Shown piece by piece: positions 51,181 through 59,594 of a stretch of 64,000 bases of DNA. Numbering within the stretch: the first letter of the stretch is position 1; each line of letters begins with the position of its first letter. Made by a program: the position numbers and the translations under genes. The notes below the pieces were generated by a model. That model saw only the letters and a list, made by a program, of their open reading frames with translations. It was not told where the DNA came from and made no database searches. This DNA is from CF-13 sp036782775 (GTDB taxonomy: Bacteria; Chloroflexota; Dormibacteria; CF-121): assembly GCA_036782775.1 (NCBI GenBank), contig DAIPYJ010000013.1, positions 1-64,000 on the forward strand. The letters are read 5' to 3'.

Positions 51181-51588
51181 GTGACTGCGCCAAGCGTCGA
51201 CGCAGCCGAACGCATTCTGCGTCGGGCACGGACCATCGCCGTGGTTGGCCTCAGCCCGGATGCACGCCGGCCAAGTCATGGGGTTGCCCGCTACCTTCAG
51301 CGCGCCGGTTATCGCATCATCCCCGTCAACCCGAACGTCCGGGAAGTTCTCGGAGAACGGGCGTACGCGCGCTTGCGCGATCTGCCCGTTCCCATCGACG
51401 TCGTCGGCGTTTTCCGCCGCTCGGAGTTCGTCGGTCCCATCGTCGATGAGGCGATCGCGATCAAAGCGCCGGCCATCTGGTTGCAAGACGGCGTCGTCGA
51501 TGAGGCAGCCGCCGAACGCGCACGCGCCGCCGGCCTTGAGGTCGTCATGGACGACTGCATGATGCGGCGACATGCCGCGCTGCGTTAG
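51181..51588 (+). CDS. CoA-binding domain protein (YccU/CoA_binding_2)
   Basis: The 135-residue Rossmann-type single domain has 'TIAVVGLSPDARRPSHGVARYLQ', 'RIIPVNPNVREVLGERAY' and 'VVGVFRRSEFVGPIVDEA', the CoA_binding_2 pattern. Members bind CoA, and the reaction is unknown. GTG start follows a -10 box by 7 bases. The stop shares bases with the convergent dehydrogenase stop (TTAG). Confidence 0.88.
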   Translation: MTAPSVDAAERILRRARTIAVVGLSPDARRPSHGVARYLQRAGYRIIPVNPNVREVLGERAYARLRDLPVPIDVVGVFRRSEFVGPIVDEAIAIKAPAIWLQDGVVDEAAAERARAAGLEVVMDDCMMRRHAALR

Positions 51589-52733
51589 CCGAGTCGGGCG
51601 TGCAATCGCGTTTCGGCGATCTCTTCGGCTGACTTTCGAGCGGAAATACCCTTTTGCTTGGCGCGCTCGAGCAGCTCGCGGGTCGTGCTGCGCAGCTGCC
51701 GGCTCGTCTCCGGAAAGATCGAGTCAAGACTGGGCTGCAGCCGTTTCTCGAGCAGTCCGCAGAAGAGGAAGGCGGCCGCCGCATTGGCGACGAAATCGGG
51801 CACGAGGGTGATCCCCCGCTGCTCGAGCGCGGCTTCGGCGTCCTCGGTCACCGGATTGTTCGCCCCCTGCACCAGCAGCCGGCATCGAATCGAGGCCTGG
51901 TTGTCCTGCCGGATGGCGTTGCCGATCGCCGCCGGGATCACGATGTCGACAGCTTCGCCGAGCCACGCCGGCTCCTGCTCGCGGCACGCCGTTTGCGGAA
52001 GCCGGCTGCGGTCGATGTGGCCAAAGCGGTCTCGAATTTCGAGGAGGTGCGCAATGTCGAGCCCGCCCTCATGGACGATCGCGCCCTCGATGTCGGCGAC
52101 CGCCACCAGCTTGACGCCGGCTCGATCGAGGTAGCGCGCCGCCGCGCCACCCACATTACCGAACCCCTGGAGCGCCAGCCGCGCGCCCTTCAATGGCAGG
52201 CCGATCACCGTGGCCGCCTCGATGGTGCATTCGGCGACGCCGTATCCGGCCATCAGCTCGGTGATCGGAATGCCCTCGCTGCGCAGGCCAAGGGCTTGTT
52301 TGACCCGGGTGAGCCCGGCGCCTCCTTCGGTCTTGAAGCCGGCTTGCAGCGGATGGGTCAGGCCGACCAGCTGGCAGGCCGCGATGATCTCATCTTCATG
52401 GGTGCCGAGATCCGCGCCGGTTGCGTAACGCTCGGCGATGAAGGGCCGGATCGCCTCGATGAAGCCGCGCAGGACGGCTGGCGCATGCGGCGAGGCCGGA
52501 TCGAAATCGATCCCCGACTTGGCTCCGCCGTAGGGGATATCCAGCACGGCCATCTTGTGTGACATGGTGCGCGCCAGCGCCGTGACCTCGTCGGGCGTCA
52601 CGCCCAGGCGCATGCGAATGCCGCCGGAACACATGCCGCCGACCAGGCGATCGATCACGAACCAGCCTCGCGCTCCTCTGACCGGGTCATGCCATTCAGT
52701 GACCAGGTAGGGGTCTTGCGGCGACGCGCTCAA
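51585..52733 (-). CDS. Glu/Leu/Phe/Val dehydrogenase family protein
   Basis: The 382-residue amino acid dehydrogenase has the substrate Lys in 'PYGGAKSGIDF', catalytic region 'GADLGTHEDEIIAA', and the Rossmann motif 'LALQGFGNVGGAAARYL' with Asp/Glu following in 'VADIEGAIV'. It deaminates glutamate or a branched-chain/aromatic amino acid with NAD(P), and specificity is not decidable here. TTG overlaps the csaA stop (TTGA), so it is translated with csaA. Confidence 0.9.
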   Translation of the reverse strand: MSASPQDPYLVTEWHDPVRGARGWFVIDRLVGGMCSGGIRMRLGVTPDEVTALARTMSHKMAVLDIPYGGAKSGIDFDPASPHAPAVLRGFIEAIRPFIAERYATGADLGTHEDEIIAACQLVGLTHPLQAGFKTEGGAGLTRVKQALGLRSEGIPITELMAGYGVAECTIEAATVIGLPLKGARLALQGFGNVGGAAARYLDRAGVKLVAVADIEGAIVHEGGLDIAHLLEIRDRFGHIDRSRLPQTACREQEPAWLGEAVDIVIPAAIGNAIRQDNQASIRCRLLVQGANNPVTEDAEAALEQRGITLVPDFVANAAAAFLFCGLLEKRLQPSLDSIFPETSRQLRSTTRELLERAKQKGISARKSAEEIAETRLHARLG

Positions 52734-53074
52734 TAAACTCGACCTCCGAGCGGAACGTCCTGCGCCGGCTCGAGCAGCACCACGGCGCCCTGCGCATCAG
52801 GGACGCCGAGCACCAGCACTTCGGATCGAACGGGTCCGATCTGTCGCGGCGCAAAGTTCGTGACCGCGATTACCAGCCGGCCGATCAACTGCTCGGTCTG
52901 ATAGTGGACGGTCAGCTGCGCACTCGATCGCTTGGTGCCGATTGCGCCGAAGTCGATCAGCAGCTTGTAGGCGGGCTTGCGAGCTTCCGGAAAAGGCAGT
53001 GCCTCGATCACCCGGCCGACGCGCATTTCGACGCGTTGGAAGTCCGCGACATCAATGGCGCCGTCCTCGCCCAA
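52730..53074 (-). CDS. csaA: CsaA-like tRNA-binding domain protein
   Basis: The 114-residue protein is a single OB-fold tRNA-binding (EMAP/Trbp111) domain: 'DFQRVEMRVGRVIEALPFPEARKPAYKLLIDFG' (in part), 'GRLVIAVTNFAPRQIGPVRSEVLVLG', and a Gly-containing C-terminal loop. CsaA is a suggested chaperone or structure-specific tRNA binder. The start is TTG 53074, 7 bases after TACACT, rather than the Arg-rich upstream reading frame. Confidence 0.88.
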   Translation of the reverse strand: MGEDGAIDVADFQRVEMRVGRVIEALPFPEARKPAYKLLIDFGAIGTKRSSAQLTVHYQTEQLIGRLVIAVTNFAPRQIGPVRSEVLVLGVPDAQGAVVLLEPAQDVPLGGRVY

Positions 53075-53081
53075 CGTCCCT

Positions 53082-53087
53082 AGTGTA
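53082..53087 (-). promoter_or_regulatory. -10 box for leaderless csaA
   Basis: On the minus strand TACACT is followed by 7 bases and TTG at 53074. Confidence 0.5.
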
Positions 53088-53150
53088 GTGTGCGAAGGGC
53101 GCGGCTTCCGTTGCTGAAACTCCTGTGACCGAATCCACGTTGAACCAGGC

Positions 53151-53756
53151 ATGAGCTCGCAGCAGAGATCGGACCAGGCGCCACTCTCGCCGCCGGCGGT
53201 CCCCGTTGAAGAGAAGCGTCTCGGCTTCTGGCAGCGGGTCCGGCGCGAGCTCGGCCGAGAGACCCAGCCGGTCGATACCGTCGTCCGCCTCATCATCCTC
53301 GAGCGCTCGGTCCGCGGCAGTCTCGTCTTCGTGCTTGGCGTCGCCTTGCTTACCCGCAGCCACTCCATCGTCAACCTGGTCCGGAGCTGGGTCGCTCAGC
53401 TCCTCGTCAACCCCGAGCGGCGCCTGATTCCCCGCGTGCTGGTCACGGTGCTCCGGCCGATCGGTAACTTCTCCACGCGTACCGTGCTGATCATCGGGAT
53501 CGGCGCACTTCTCTTCGGCGCCTTGGAGTTGACGGAAGCGGTCGGTCTGGCTCGGCGGCGCCGTTGGGCGGAGTATCTCACTGTGATTGCGGGCTGTATC
53601 GGCATCCCGTTCGAACTCAGCGAGGTCCTTCGCCGCCAAACACCCATCCGCGTCGGCATTCTGCTGATCAACATCGCGATCGTGATTTATCTCGCCTGGC
53701 AGAAGCACCTCTTCGGCCTCCGCGGCGGCGTCGAGACCGAGACTGAAACGAACTAG
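53151..53756 (+). CDS. DUF2127-type membrane protein
   Basis: The 201-residue protein has four helices. The C-terminal half 'FGALELTEAVGLARRRRWAEYLTVIAG' and 'FELSEVLRRQTPIRVGILLINIAIV' match DUF2127. Function is unknown. The last 22 residues ('LAWQKHLFGLRGGVETETET' region) recur as a degraded copy at 55525, on the far side of the toxin-antitoxin island. Confidence 0.8.
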   Translation: MSSQQRSDQAPLSPPAVPVEEKRLGFWQRVRRELGRETQPVDTVVRLIILERSVRGSLVFVLGVALLTRSHSIVNLVRSWVAQLLVNPERRLIPRVLVTVLRPIGNFSTRTVLIIGIGALLFGALELTEAVGLARRRRWAEYLTVIAGCIGIPFELSEVLRRQTPIRVGILLINIAIVIYLAWQKHLFGLRGGVETETETN

Positions 53757-53872
53757 CGGATCGAGGTCACGCGGCGCACGTCAGCCGAGCGGGATGCCAA
53801 CGCCTGAAACGCCCAGCGGCTCGGCGTGGAGCGTATGCACTCCCACCAGGAGGCCAAGACGCGGCCGGCCGA
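53691..53872. repeat. Left direct repeat flanking the toxin-antitoxin island
   Basis: About 182 bases, resembling 55525-55708 at roughly 80% by eye, in the same orientation. It holds the intact 3' end of the DUF2127 gene and the antisense 3' remnant of the hypothetical gene that is intact at 55616. Confidence 0.8.
53781..53872 (-). pseudogene. Truncated 3' remnant of the downstream hypothetical gene
   Basis: The minus strand reads 'LGLLVGVHTLHAEPLGVSG' then 'VGIPLG' and a stop. This closely matches the last 25 residues of the complete gene at 55616-55981. Upstream of this the similarity ends at the island border. Confidence 0.7.
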
Positions 53873-54225
53873 CTGCACGCGAATGGCCAGGTTGCCTTTC
53901 TCAACTTTCCACTTGCAACCTCCATCCCCTGCCGCTGAAGGAGAAGCTTGGCCACCTGATCGTCAGGAAGAGTTGGAAGATCGCTCGACCATCTGATCTC
54001 GCGGACGCCGAATCGCTCGTCTCGGCCTAGTGCGGTGCAAACCGACTCGAGTCCGTTCCCGTCCCCGATGGCACCATCGACATGTGCATGGCCGAGAGCG
54101 TTGCGCTCGGAAAAGCAGGAATGATGAACTCCGTGAGCTCAACTGATGCGGGCTTCATAGATGCTCGATCGGTGGAGGCCAGCACGAGACATTACCCATG
54201 ACGATTGCGTAACCGCTCAGCGAAG

Positions 54226-54680
54226 TTACGTGAGCGGCCCGTGGCCGGCAGCAGGTGACGACGGTTCGTCGCTTCCATGGTCTCCTGGCACTGTGAGTTG
54301 CTTAAAGGAACTGTGTGTCGGGGAGTAGATGTAGGGACCGGCCTCGATGTTTGCCCTGAGGCTCATATCGCCCCATCGCTTGACGAGAAGCTCGAGAGTT
54401 TCCCACTTCCTGTAATTGCCACCATGCGTGAGACAGAACGCACGGACTCCGTGAGCGAGCAGTTTCTGTCGCTCCCATGGCCGGCTCCGGATCCGCTTGT
54501 CGCGCATGACGACGATCCACTGGTTGTCACCCGCGATTGGCAGCCATACGTCGTCGTGGGTGCCTGGATCGGTAATTGGGCAGCCCGGTCCGCTCGGATA
54601 GAGTATGTCATTACGAACCAGCGCCAGGGCCCGGGCGACGTCGAGCTGGATGCTGGCGTCGAGGTAGTAGATAGCGTCAA
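54226..54680 (-). pseudogene. PIN-like toxin (VapC45 type), frameshifted near its start
   Basis: The main frame reads 'YYLDASIQLDVARALALV', 'GGPGCPITDP'-like 'SGPGCPITDPGTHDD', 'WIVVMRDKRIRSRPWERQ' and 'CLTHGGNYRKWETLELLVKRW'. These are the acidic residues and layout of PIN-like ribonuclease toxins paired with DUF433 antitoxins. The natural TTG start at 54680 overlaps the antitoxin stop (TTGA) but is out of frame with the body, with five bases instead of a multiple of three before 'YYLD'. The first in-frame ATG (54507) would delete half the protein. Probably inactive. Confidence 0.7.
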
Positions 54681-55353
54681 GCCGCCTTGTTCAACTCCCA
54701 GCGGAGGGCTGCCCTGACCCCATCAAGGCCGATGCTCCAGCTCTTTGCAATAGCTTGCTCATCTTCCCCCGCTGCGTAGGCTTCCGCAATGACCTCAGTC
54801 CGAATTCCGCCGACCTGTGGAATCCCAAAGGCAACATCCGGATCGATGGCGAGAGGCGACTGTTTGCCCAGCGGTCTGAGCCGCAGGGGAACGCCATCGA
54901 CGTCATCAAAGTCGACCTTGTCCAGAAAGACAGAGACCGCCTGCGCCCATAGCATTTGCCAGCTTGGGCCCCGATGCACGACCAGGCGCTCGGAACGCGC
55001 ATCGTCCTCGGGGAACCGTCTGGTGAGCGCAAGTTCGCGGCTAAGGACCAGCGGCTGATGGAAGGCGAGCGGATATTTGACCCCTGTCTTGCTTCGCAGT
55101 TCATCGATGAACGAGCGGATGCGCTGAAGTGGCACATCTCGCAGTCTGTACTCGCGAAGGAACCCAGCCTCAATGAATTCTGCCCAGGTAACCACGTCGC
55201 TACCCGTCGGCTCTATACGAATCACCGGGGGTACTGGCGGCCAGCGACGGAACCGCCCTCGAGCCAACGCTGCAGCTTCCGCGACTCGATGCCCAGCAGA
55301 CGGCTGGCTTCGCTGACCGAGTACAGCGGGCGCTCGAGAATCTCGATGCTCAT
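54677..55353 (-). pseudogene. DUF433 antitoxin with MerR-like N-terminus, frameshifted
   Basis: ATG 55353 opens a helix-turn-helix segment ('LYSVSEASRLLGIESRKLQR'), stopped at 55222 in that frame. The rest, in the next frame from about 55230, reads 'PPVIRIEPTGSDVVTWAEF', 'GFLREYRLRDVPLQRIRSF' and a C-terminal DUF433 domain ('AFGIPQVGGIRTEVIAEAY'). One extra base in the five-G run at 55227-55231 would restore a single 225-residue protein of the known MerR-DUF433 antitoxin layout. It could be real decay, phase variation or a base-calling error. Confidence 0.75.
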
Positions 55354-55524
55354 CGATAAACCCTGCTGGTAGCTACCGACAGCTGCCTATCACAGGCTCC
55401 TACAAGAGAGGTTCTCAGCTGAGTGATCGGCTGCTGCACGCGCCGTAGCATACCTCCCGCCTACTCAAAGGCAAATCGCCCAGGCGGCCCCGCTCGGACC
55501 AGTAAGATCGGAGAACCACTCCCC

Positions 55525-55591
55525 CTCGCCTGGCAGAAGCACCTCTTCGGCCCTTCGCGGGGGCGTCGAGACCGAGACCGAAACGAGCTAG
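55525..55591 (+). pseudogene. Frameshifted 3' remnant of the DUF2127 gene
   Basis: It encodes 'LAWQKHLFG', identical to the DUF2127 C-terminus, then shifts frame by one base so that the acidic ETETET tail reads as RDRDR and the stop is lost. Confidence 0.7.
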
Positions 55592-55708
55592 CAGAAACCG
55601 GTCAGTCTTCGCCGGTCAGCCGAGCGGAATGCCAACGCCTGAGACCCCCAGCGGCTCGGCGTGGCGCGTGAGCATTCCGACCAGGAAGCCCAGAACGCGG
55701 TCGGCGGA
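55525..55708. repeat. Right direct repeat flanking the toxin-antitoxin island
   Basis: Partner of 53691-53872. It contains a frameshifted copy of the DUF2127 gene tail and the intact 3' end of the hypothetical gene. Confidence 0.8.
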
Positions 55709-55981
55709 GGGGCCATCGGAGATGGTCGCCAGAAGTGTCGGCTCCGGACTGCGGAAGGCGCCGAGTGCGCCGGCACGAGCGGCTCGAGAAAAGCCCGGTG
55801 TCCCGGCGGGGACAAACGTGACTTTGATTTTGGTGTAGCGATCGCCGGCGTGCACTAGCGTCAGGGGGGACTTCTTCTGTACGACCCAGGCGCGTATCTC
55901 TTCGTTCTTGAGCCTGCGCTGCAGCGTGCTGATCAATTTCTTGCCGCCGGGATCACGCTCGGCGTAGATCGCCACCTGCAC
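55616..55981 (-). CDS. Small protein of unknown function, duplicated at its 3' end
   Basis: The 121-residue product has 'VAIYAERDPGGKKLISTLQRRL', 'RYTKIKVTFVPAGTPG' and 'SADRVLGFLVGMLTRHAEPLG'. No family is evident, and the alpha/beta pattern suggests a compact soluble domain. GTG 55981 lies 6 bases after TATTAT (55988-55993), fitting a leaderless start, and GTG 55975 is an alternative. Longer open sequence upstream runs into the G-rich repeat and pgsA and is not genuine. Confidence 0.6.
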   Translation of the reverse strand: MQVAIYAERDPGGKKLISTLQRRLKNEEIRAWVVQKKSPLTLVHAGDRYTKIKVTFVPAGTPGFSRAARAGALGAFRSPEPTLLATISDGPSADRVLGFLVGMLTRHAEPLGVSGVGIPLG

Positions 55982-56000
55982 GCCGAAATAATAACCGCCT

Positions 56001-56035
56001 CTCCCTCCCCCTTGCGGGGAGGGTCGGGGAGGGGG
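56001..56035 (+). repeat. G-tract repeat copy 2 (potential G-quadruplex)
   Basis: A C-rich arm and four G-tracts (GGGG-A-GGG-TC-GGGG-A-GGGGG at 56016-56035). It lies 2 bases beyond the stop of the CDP-alcohol transferase gene. Confidence 0.65.
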
Positions 56036-56037
56036 TA

Positions 56038-56751
56038 TTACGTCTTGCCGAGGTTGTCCAGAAACCGCCGCATCGCCGTGCGCACCGGTTGGGACGGAGG
56101 CGGTTCCACGACAGTGGCCGTCTGACCGCGCAACGCCCGAAGCTCCTGACGGTTCTGCTGCCAGACGACCCAGACTCGCTGGACGGCGGTGAAGTTGGTG
56201 CCGATCGCCAGAATGACCAGCGCCACGGTCAGGGGGCCCACCCCGCGGATCTGCAGGCGAAAGGCCTCGAGGATCAGCCCTGCGCAAATGATGACGACGC
56301 GCTCGGGCCGTGCCAGGATACCGACGTCGCAGGTAAAGCCGAGACTTTGCGCCCGGGCCCGGACATAACTGACCAGGAAGGAGCCGGCCAGCGCGATCAA
56401 AACCAGCACCGGCCGCAAGCCATCGTGCTGGTCGAGGAAGTAGATCAGGATTCCGAGATAGACCACTCCTTCTGAATACCGATCGACGGTGGAGTCCAGG
56501 AAGGCGCCGTAGCGATACACCTTTCCCGCAGCCCGGGCGAGCGCTCCGTCGAACACGTCGAAGAAGCCGGCGAAGGCCAGCACGATGCCGCCGACGAGCA
56601 GGAAATTGATGGCAACGAGCAACGCGCCGAGCCCGGTAATCACCAGGCCGAAGAGCGTCAGCATGTTGGGGGTGAGCGGTGAGTCGCGAAAAACGCCGAC
56701 GATTCGCTCGGCCCAGCGACGAACCCAGGCCTGAAACTTCTGGGTAAACAT
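56038..56751 (-). CDS. CDP-alcohol phosphatidyltransferase, candidate phosphatidylinositol-phosphate synthase
   Basis: The 237-residue membrane enzyme has the complete CDP-alcohol motif: Asp-Gly then Ala-Arg in 'DVFDGALARAAGK', followed by 'GAFLDSTVDR'. It replaces CMP of CDP-diacylglycerol by an alcohol. In an operon with ino1 and a PimA-like transferase, inositol 1-phosphate is the most likely acceptor, as in the actinobacterial enzyme. Glycerol phosphate remains possible. ATG shares its A with the stop of the glycosyltransferase (TGATG). It is the last gene of the operon. Confidence 0.85.
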   Translation of the reverse strand: MFTQKFQAWVRRWAERIVGVFRDSPLTPNMLTLFGLVITGLGALLVAINFLLVGGIVLAFAGFFDVFDGALARAAGKVYRYGAFLDSTVDRYSEGVVYLGILIYFLDQHDGLRPVLVLIALAGSFLVSYVRARAQSLGFTCDVGILARPERVVIICAGLILEAFRLQIRGVGPLTVALVILAIGTNFTAVQRVWVVWQQNRQELRALRGQTATVVEPPPSQPVRTAMRRFLDNLGKT

Positions 56752-57908
56752 CAGCGCGAGCTCAGGCTGGGCGTGAGCCGCACGGCAGCCGCCGGTTGTG
56801 CCGAATCGATGGCTTGCTGGTAGACGTCGGTGACCTGGTCGATCACGCGCTCCCAATCGAACTGGCGCGCCTTGAGCAGTCCGGCCTCGCCAAACTGCCG
56901 GCGGAGCTCGCTGTTGCTGATCAGGGTCTGGAGGGCATAGGCGAGCTGGCGCCGGCTCTTGCGCTCGACCAGCAGCCCTTCCTGGCCATGCGTGACAACT
57001 TCACGGAAGCCGTCGATCGAGGTGGCGACGATCGGCTTGCCCGAGGCCATCGCCTCCAACAGGACGATCCCGAAACTTTCGTCGCCGGTCGCGGGCGAGC
57101 AGAACACGTCGCAGCTGGCGTAATAGCGGGGCAGCTCCGCCGGCTCGACGTAGCCGGCCATCACCACGTCTTCGAGCTGCTTGCGTGCGATGAAGTTCCC
57201 GTACCAGCGACGCAGCGGGCCGTCGCCGACGATGATCAGCCGCAGGTTGGGATACTGGGGCTTCAGCTTTTCGAAGGCTCGAAGCAGATAGCCCAGGCCC
57301 TTGCGGTACTCGAGCCGGCCGACAAAGAGCAGGTTGCACTTGCCATCGCGCAGGTCGGAGAGAGGAGGCTGATTCTGGAAGCGATGGACATCGATGCCAT
57401 TCGGAATCACCCGGTAATCGCCCGGGAAGTAATGGCGGACGAATTCGCGGGCCGGGTTGGAGACCGCGATCCGGACATTGAGCTTGCGCACGTACCGCTT
57501 GAGCAGCGGCTTGCCGTAGTAGTAGCCGACGTTCGAGCGGGCAAAGGCGTGGAAGGTTCCCACATTGACCGTCTTGGAAAAGCGCAGGGCGGTGATCGGC
57601 AGAACCGGCATCAGCGGCTCGTGGTAATGGATGACGTCGAAGCGGGTATCGCGGACCAGGTGCTTGATGCGGTTGGTGAGATGCAGGCTGACCGTGATCC
57701 GCGCGACCGAGCCGTGCATCGGAATGGGAAACGGCCGGCCGACACGGATGAAGTCGCGGTCGCGCTCCGAGAGCTCACGGTCGGAACAGGGCGCTAGCAC
57801 CGTGACGTCGTGCCCGCGGCGGCGGAGACCGGTTGCCAGGTGGCGGACGTGCTCCGTCACTCCACCGGGATGCGCGAAGTCATAGGCGGAGACCAGTGCG
57901 ATCTTCAT
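56751..57908 (-). CDS. GT4 glycosyltransferase, PimA-like
   Basis: The 385-residue GT-B enzyme has an N-terminal acceptor domain with 'YDFAHPGGVTEHVRHLATGLRRRGH' (in part) and 'VIHYHEPLMPVLP', and a C-terminal donor domain with 'LLFVGRLEYRKGLGYLL', 'VGDGPLRRWY' and the EX7E motif 'ESFGIVLLEAMASGKP'. The sequence pattern is that of PimA, the phosphatidyl-myo-inositol mannosyltransferase. Other GT4 enzymes are possible. It is in the inositol lipid operon, with CDP-alcohol transferase downstream. Confidence 0.88.
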   Translation of the reverse strand: MKIALVSAYDFAHPGGVTEHVRHLATGLRRRGHDVTVLAPCSDRELSERDRDFIRVGRPFPIPMHGSVARITVSLHLTNRIKHLVRDTRFDVIHYHEPLMPVLPITALRFSKTVNVGTFHAFARSNVGYYYGKPLLKRYVRKLNVRIAVSNPAREFVRHYFPGDYRVIPNGIDVHRFQNQPPLSDLRDGKCNLLFVGRLEYRKGLGYLLRAFEKLKPQYPNLRLIIVGDGPLRRWYGNFIARKQLEDVVMAGYVEPAELPRYYASCDVFCSPATGDESFGIVLLEAMASGKPIVATSIDGFREVVTHGQEGLLVERKSRRQLAYALQTLISNSELRRQFGEAGLLKARQFDWERVIDQVTDVYQQAIDSAQPAAAVRLTPSLSSR

Positions 57909-57937
57909 CGGCGCCGCCGCATGCTTCCCCTCACCGG

Positions 57938-58663
57938 CTAGCTGCCGCAGACAGCTCGAACGGCCGAACGGCCCATTCGTGCCCAGTTCCGGCCAATCCT
58001 CCGGAATTTCAACTGGGCGATGCGCCGATGGGTCAGGAAATCCCAGTACTCTCCATGGGCCCGGGTTTGCCCGGCGAGCACCGACTTTTTAAGGTCCTGC
58101 GCCGATTTCCCCTCGAACGTCGTGTATCCGGTGCCGATGCCCTCGAGGTGATGGCTGTCCGAGCAGCCGACCTCCGGCAAGTGAAACCGGGTGCGGTTGA
58201 GCCGATCGATCTTGGCCGCGCAGGTCCGTCCGGCCACTGATGGATTGAAGGTCTCCACTGCGTCGAAATAGATCTCGGGCGACGAGTTCCTCATGACGCC
58301 GTCGAAGGAGCGAAAGCCGATGCTTCGTGTCAGCATCGAGAAAGGATGGACGGCGATGGCAAGGCCGCCTTGCTCGTGGATCTTGCCGATCGTCCAGTCG
58401 AGGGGCCGCCACATCGGGATCGGCTTGTCCAGGAAGAGCCCGAGGAGGTGACCATGCAGCGTGGTGATCTCGCAGCCCATGAAGACATCGAAGGGATATT
58501 CATTCGATAGTTCCATGGCCTCGTAGCTGCCGGTGAGGCGGTCGTGGTCGGTGATCGCGACGGCATCGAGGTCCGTTTGATCGCGGACATAGTTCAGGAC
58601 TTCCCGTACGGTGGCGGTGCCATCGTTGAGGGAGGTGTGCATGTGAAAGTCGGCTTTGCCCAA
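57938..58663 (-). CDS. PHP-domain phosphoesterase
   Basis: The 241-residue protein has the polymerase-and-histidinol-phosphatase fold with metal motifs 'DFHMHTSLNDG', 'ITDHDRLTG', 'AIAVHPFS' and 'CSDSHH'. TTG has AAGGAGGAT 6 bases upstream. Its position between lipid acyltransferases and PimA suggests it may dephosphorylate an inositol or lipid phosphate, for example phosphatidylinositol phosphate. That is inference from context only. Confidence 0.85.
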   Translation of the reverse strand: MGKADFHMHTSLNDGTATVREVLNYVRDQTDLDAVAITDHDRLTGSYEAMELSNEYPFDVFMGCEITTLHGHLLGLFLDKPIPMWRPLDWTIGKIHEQGGLAIAVHPFSMLTRSIGFRSFDGVMRNSSPEIYFDAVETFNPSVAGRTCAAKIDRLNRTRFHLPEVGCSDSHHLEGIGTGYTTFEGKSAQDLKKSVLAGQTRAHGEYWDFLTHRRIAQLKFRRIGRNWARMGRSAVRAVCGS

Positions 58664-58673
58664 GAGATCCTCC

Positions 58674-59594
58674 TTAATCGCCCACAGCGGCTTTCGCCGG
58701 CGGTGACGGAATGGTGACGGCCGGGACGACGGGCTTCTCCGACCAGATGGGCTCCAGTACGTGCCACTGGTCGGGATACCTCTTTATATACCGTTCAAAC
58801 GTTGCCAGGATCTGTTCCATGGCACCCCGGACGTCGGCTTCGTGATCTTCACTCCGGGTGAGAAACAGCGGCGGCTCGCCGACCGCGACGTAGGCATCAT
58901 TTTGGTCGCGCATGCAGAAGGCGGGCAGGATGGGGGCCCCCGTCTTGAGGGCGATCTCGACCGCGCCGGTGGGAAAGCGTGCCATCCGGCCGAAAAACCG
59001 GAAACGGCCACCCGTATTCAAGATGTCGCGGTCCATGGCCAGCACCACCATGCGGTGGTCCTTGAGCATCCGCATGATGTCCCGGGCTCCTGTCCGGCTC
59101 AGCGGAATGACGCGAATTCCCATCTTCGACCGCAGCTGGTAGACATGCTCGAAGAGGCGCCGGGGCTCGATCTGCTCGACCATTACGCCGATCTCGCCGA
59201 AGGAGGCCGCCCAGCTGGCGGCCGCGAGCTCCCAGGATCCCATGTGCGCAGAGACCACGATGACGCCGCGCCCGGCGGCCATCGCGGTGTCGAGGTGCTC
59301 GAGTCCGAAGGGGGACAGCAACGAGCTCAGCCGTTGCTTTTCCATCCGCGGGATCTTGAAGAAGTCGATCCACGCCTTGCAATAGTTGAGCCAGTTCCGC
59401 CAGGCGAGCTTGCGCAGCTGCGGCGCGGGCAGCTCGGGGAGCACCTGGTGGAGATTCGCCTCCAGGGCTTTTCGCTGGCGCGCGAGCAGGGGAAAGGCAA
59501 GGGTGCTCGCGATCACGCCGATGGCGTATGCCAGGCGGCGTGGAAGTCGGGCGATTGTCCCCTCGATCACGCGGAAGCCGAGGTAAGTGATCAA
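58674..59594 (-). CDS. LpxL/PatA-type lysophospholipid acyltransferase
   Basis: The 306-residue peripheral membrane acyltransferase has an N-terminal hydrophobic helix and the motif 'SAHMGSWELAAASW' (HxxxxE). It also has 'RFFGRMARFPTGAVEIALKTGAPILP', matched in part in its neighbour. Relatives include LpxL and mycobacterial PatA, which acylates mannosylated phosphatidylinositol. TTG overlaps the preceding acyltransferase stop (TTGA). It is a tandem paralogue of the next gene. Confidence 0.88.
   Translation of the reverse strand: MITYLGFRVIEGTIARLPRRLAYAIGVIASTLAFPLLARQRKALEANLHQVLPELPAPQLRKLAWRNWLNYCKAWIDFFKIPRMEKQRLSSLLSPFGLEHLDTAMAAGRGVIVVSAHMGSWELAAASWAASFGEIGVMVEQIEPRRLFEHVYQLRSKMGIRVIPLSRTGARDIMRMLKDHRMVVLAMDRDILNTGGRFRFFGRMARFPTGAVEIALKTGAPILPAFCMRDQNDAYVAVGEPPLFLTRSEDHEADVRGAMEQILATFERYIKRYPDQWHVLEPIWSEKPVVPAVTIPSPPAKAAVGD

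Larger units (their letters stand above)
53873..55524. mobile_element. Decayed island carrying a DUF433/PIN-like toxin-antitoxin pair
   Basis: The segment lies between the two direct repeats and separates genes that were once tail-to-tail. Apart from the toxin-antitoxin pair it holds about 350 bases (53873-54225) without a recognisable gene and no transposase. A hairpin CGTAAC-CGCT-c-AGCG-aa-GTTACG (54208-54230) spans the toxin stop. Confidence 0.6.

Noticed and set aside
54208..54230. Inverted repeat resembling an integron attC site at the end of the toxin gene
   Set aside because: The outer arms do not fit RYYYAAC and GTTRRRY, there is no integrase, and there is only one such site.
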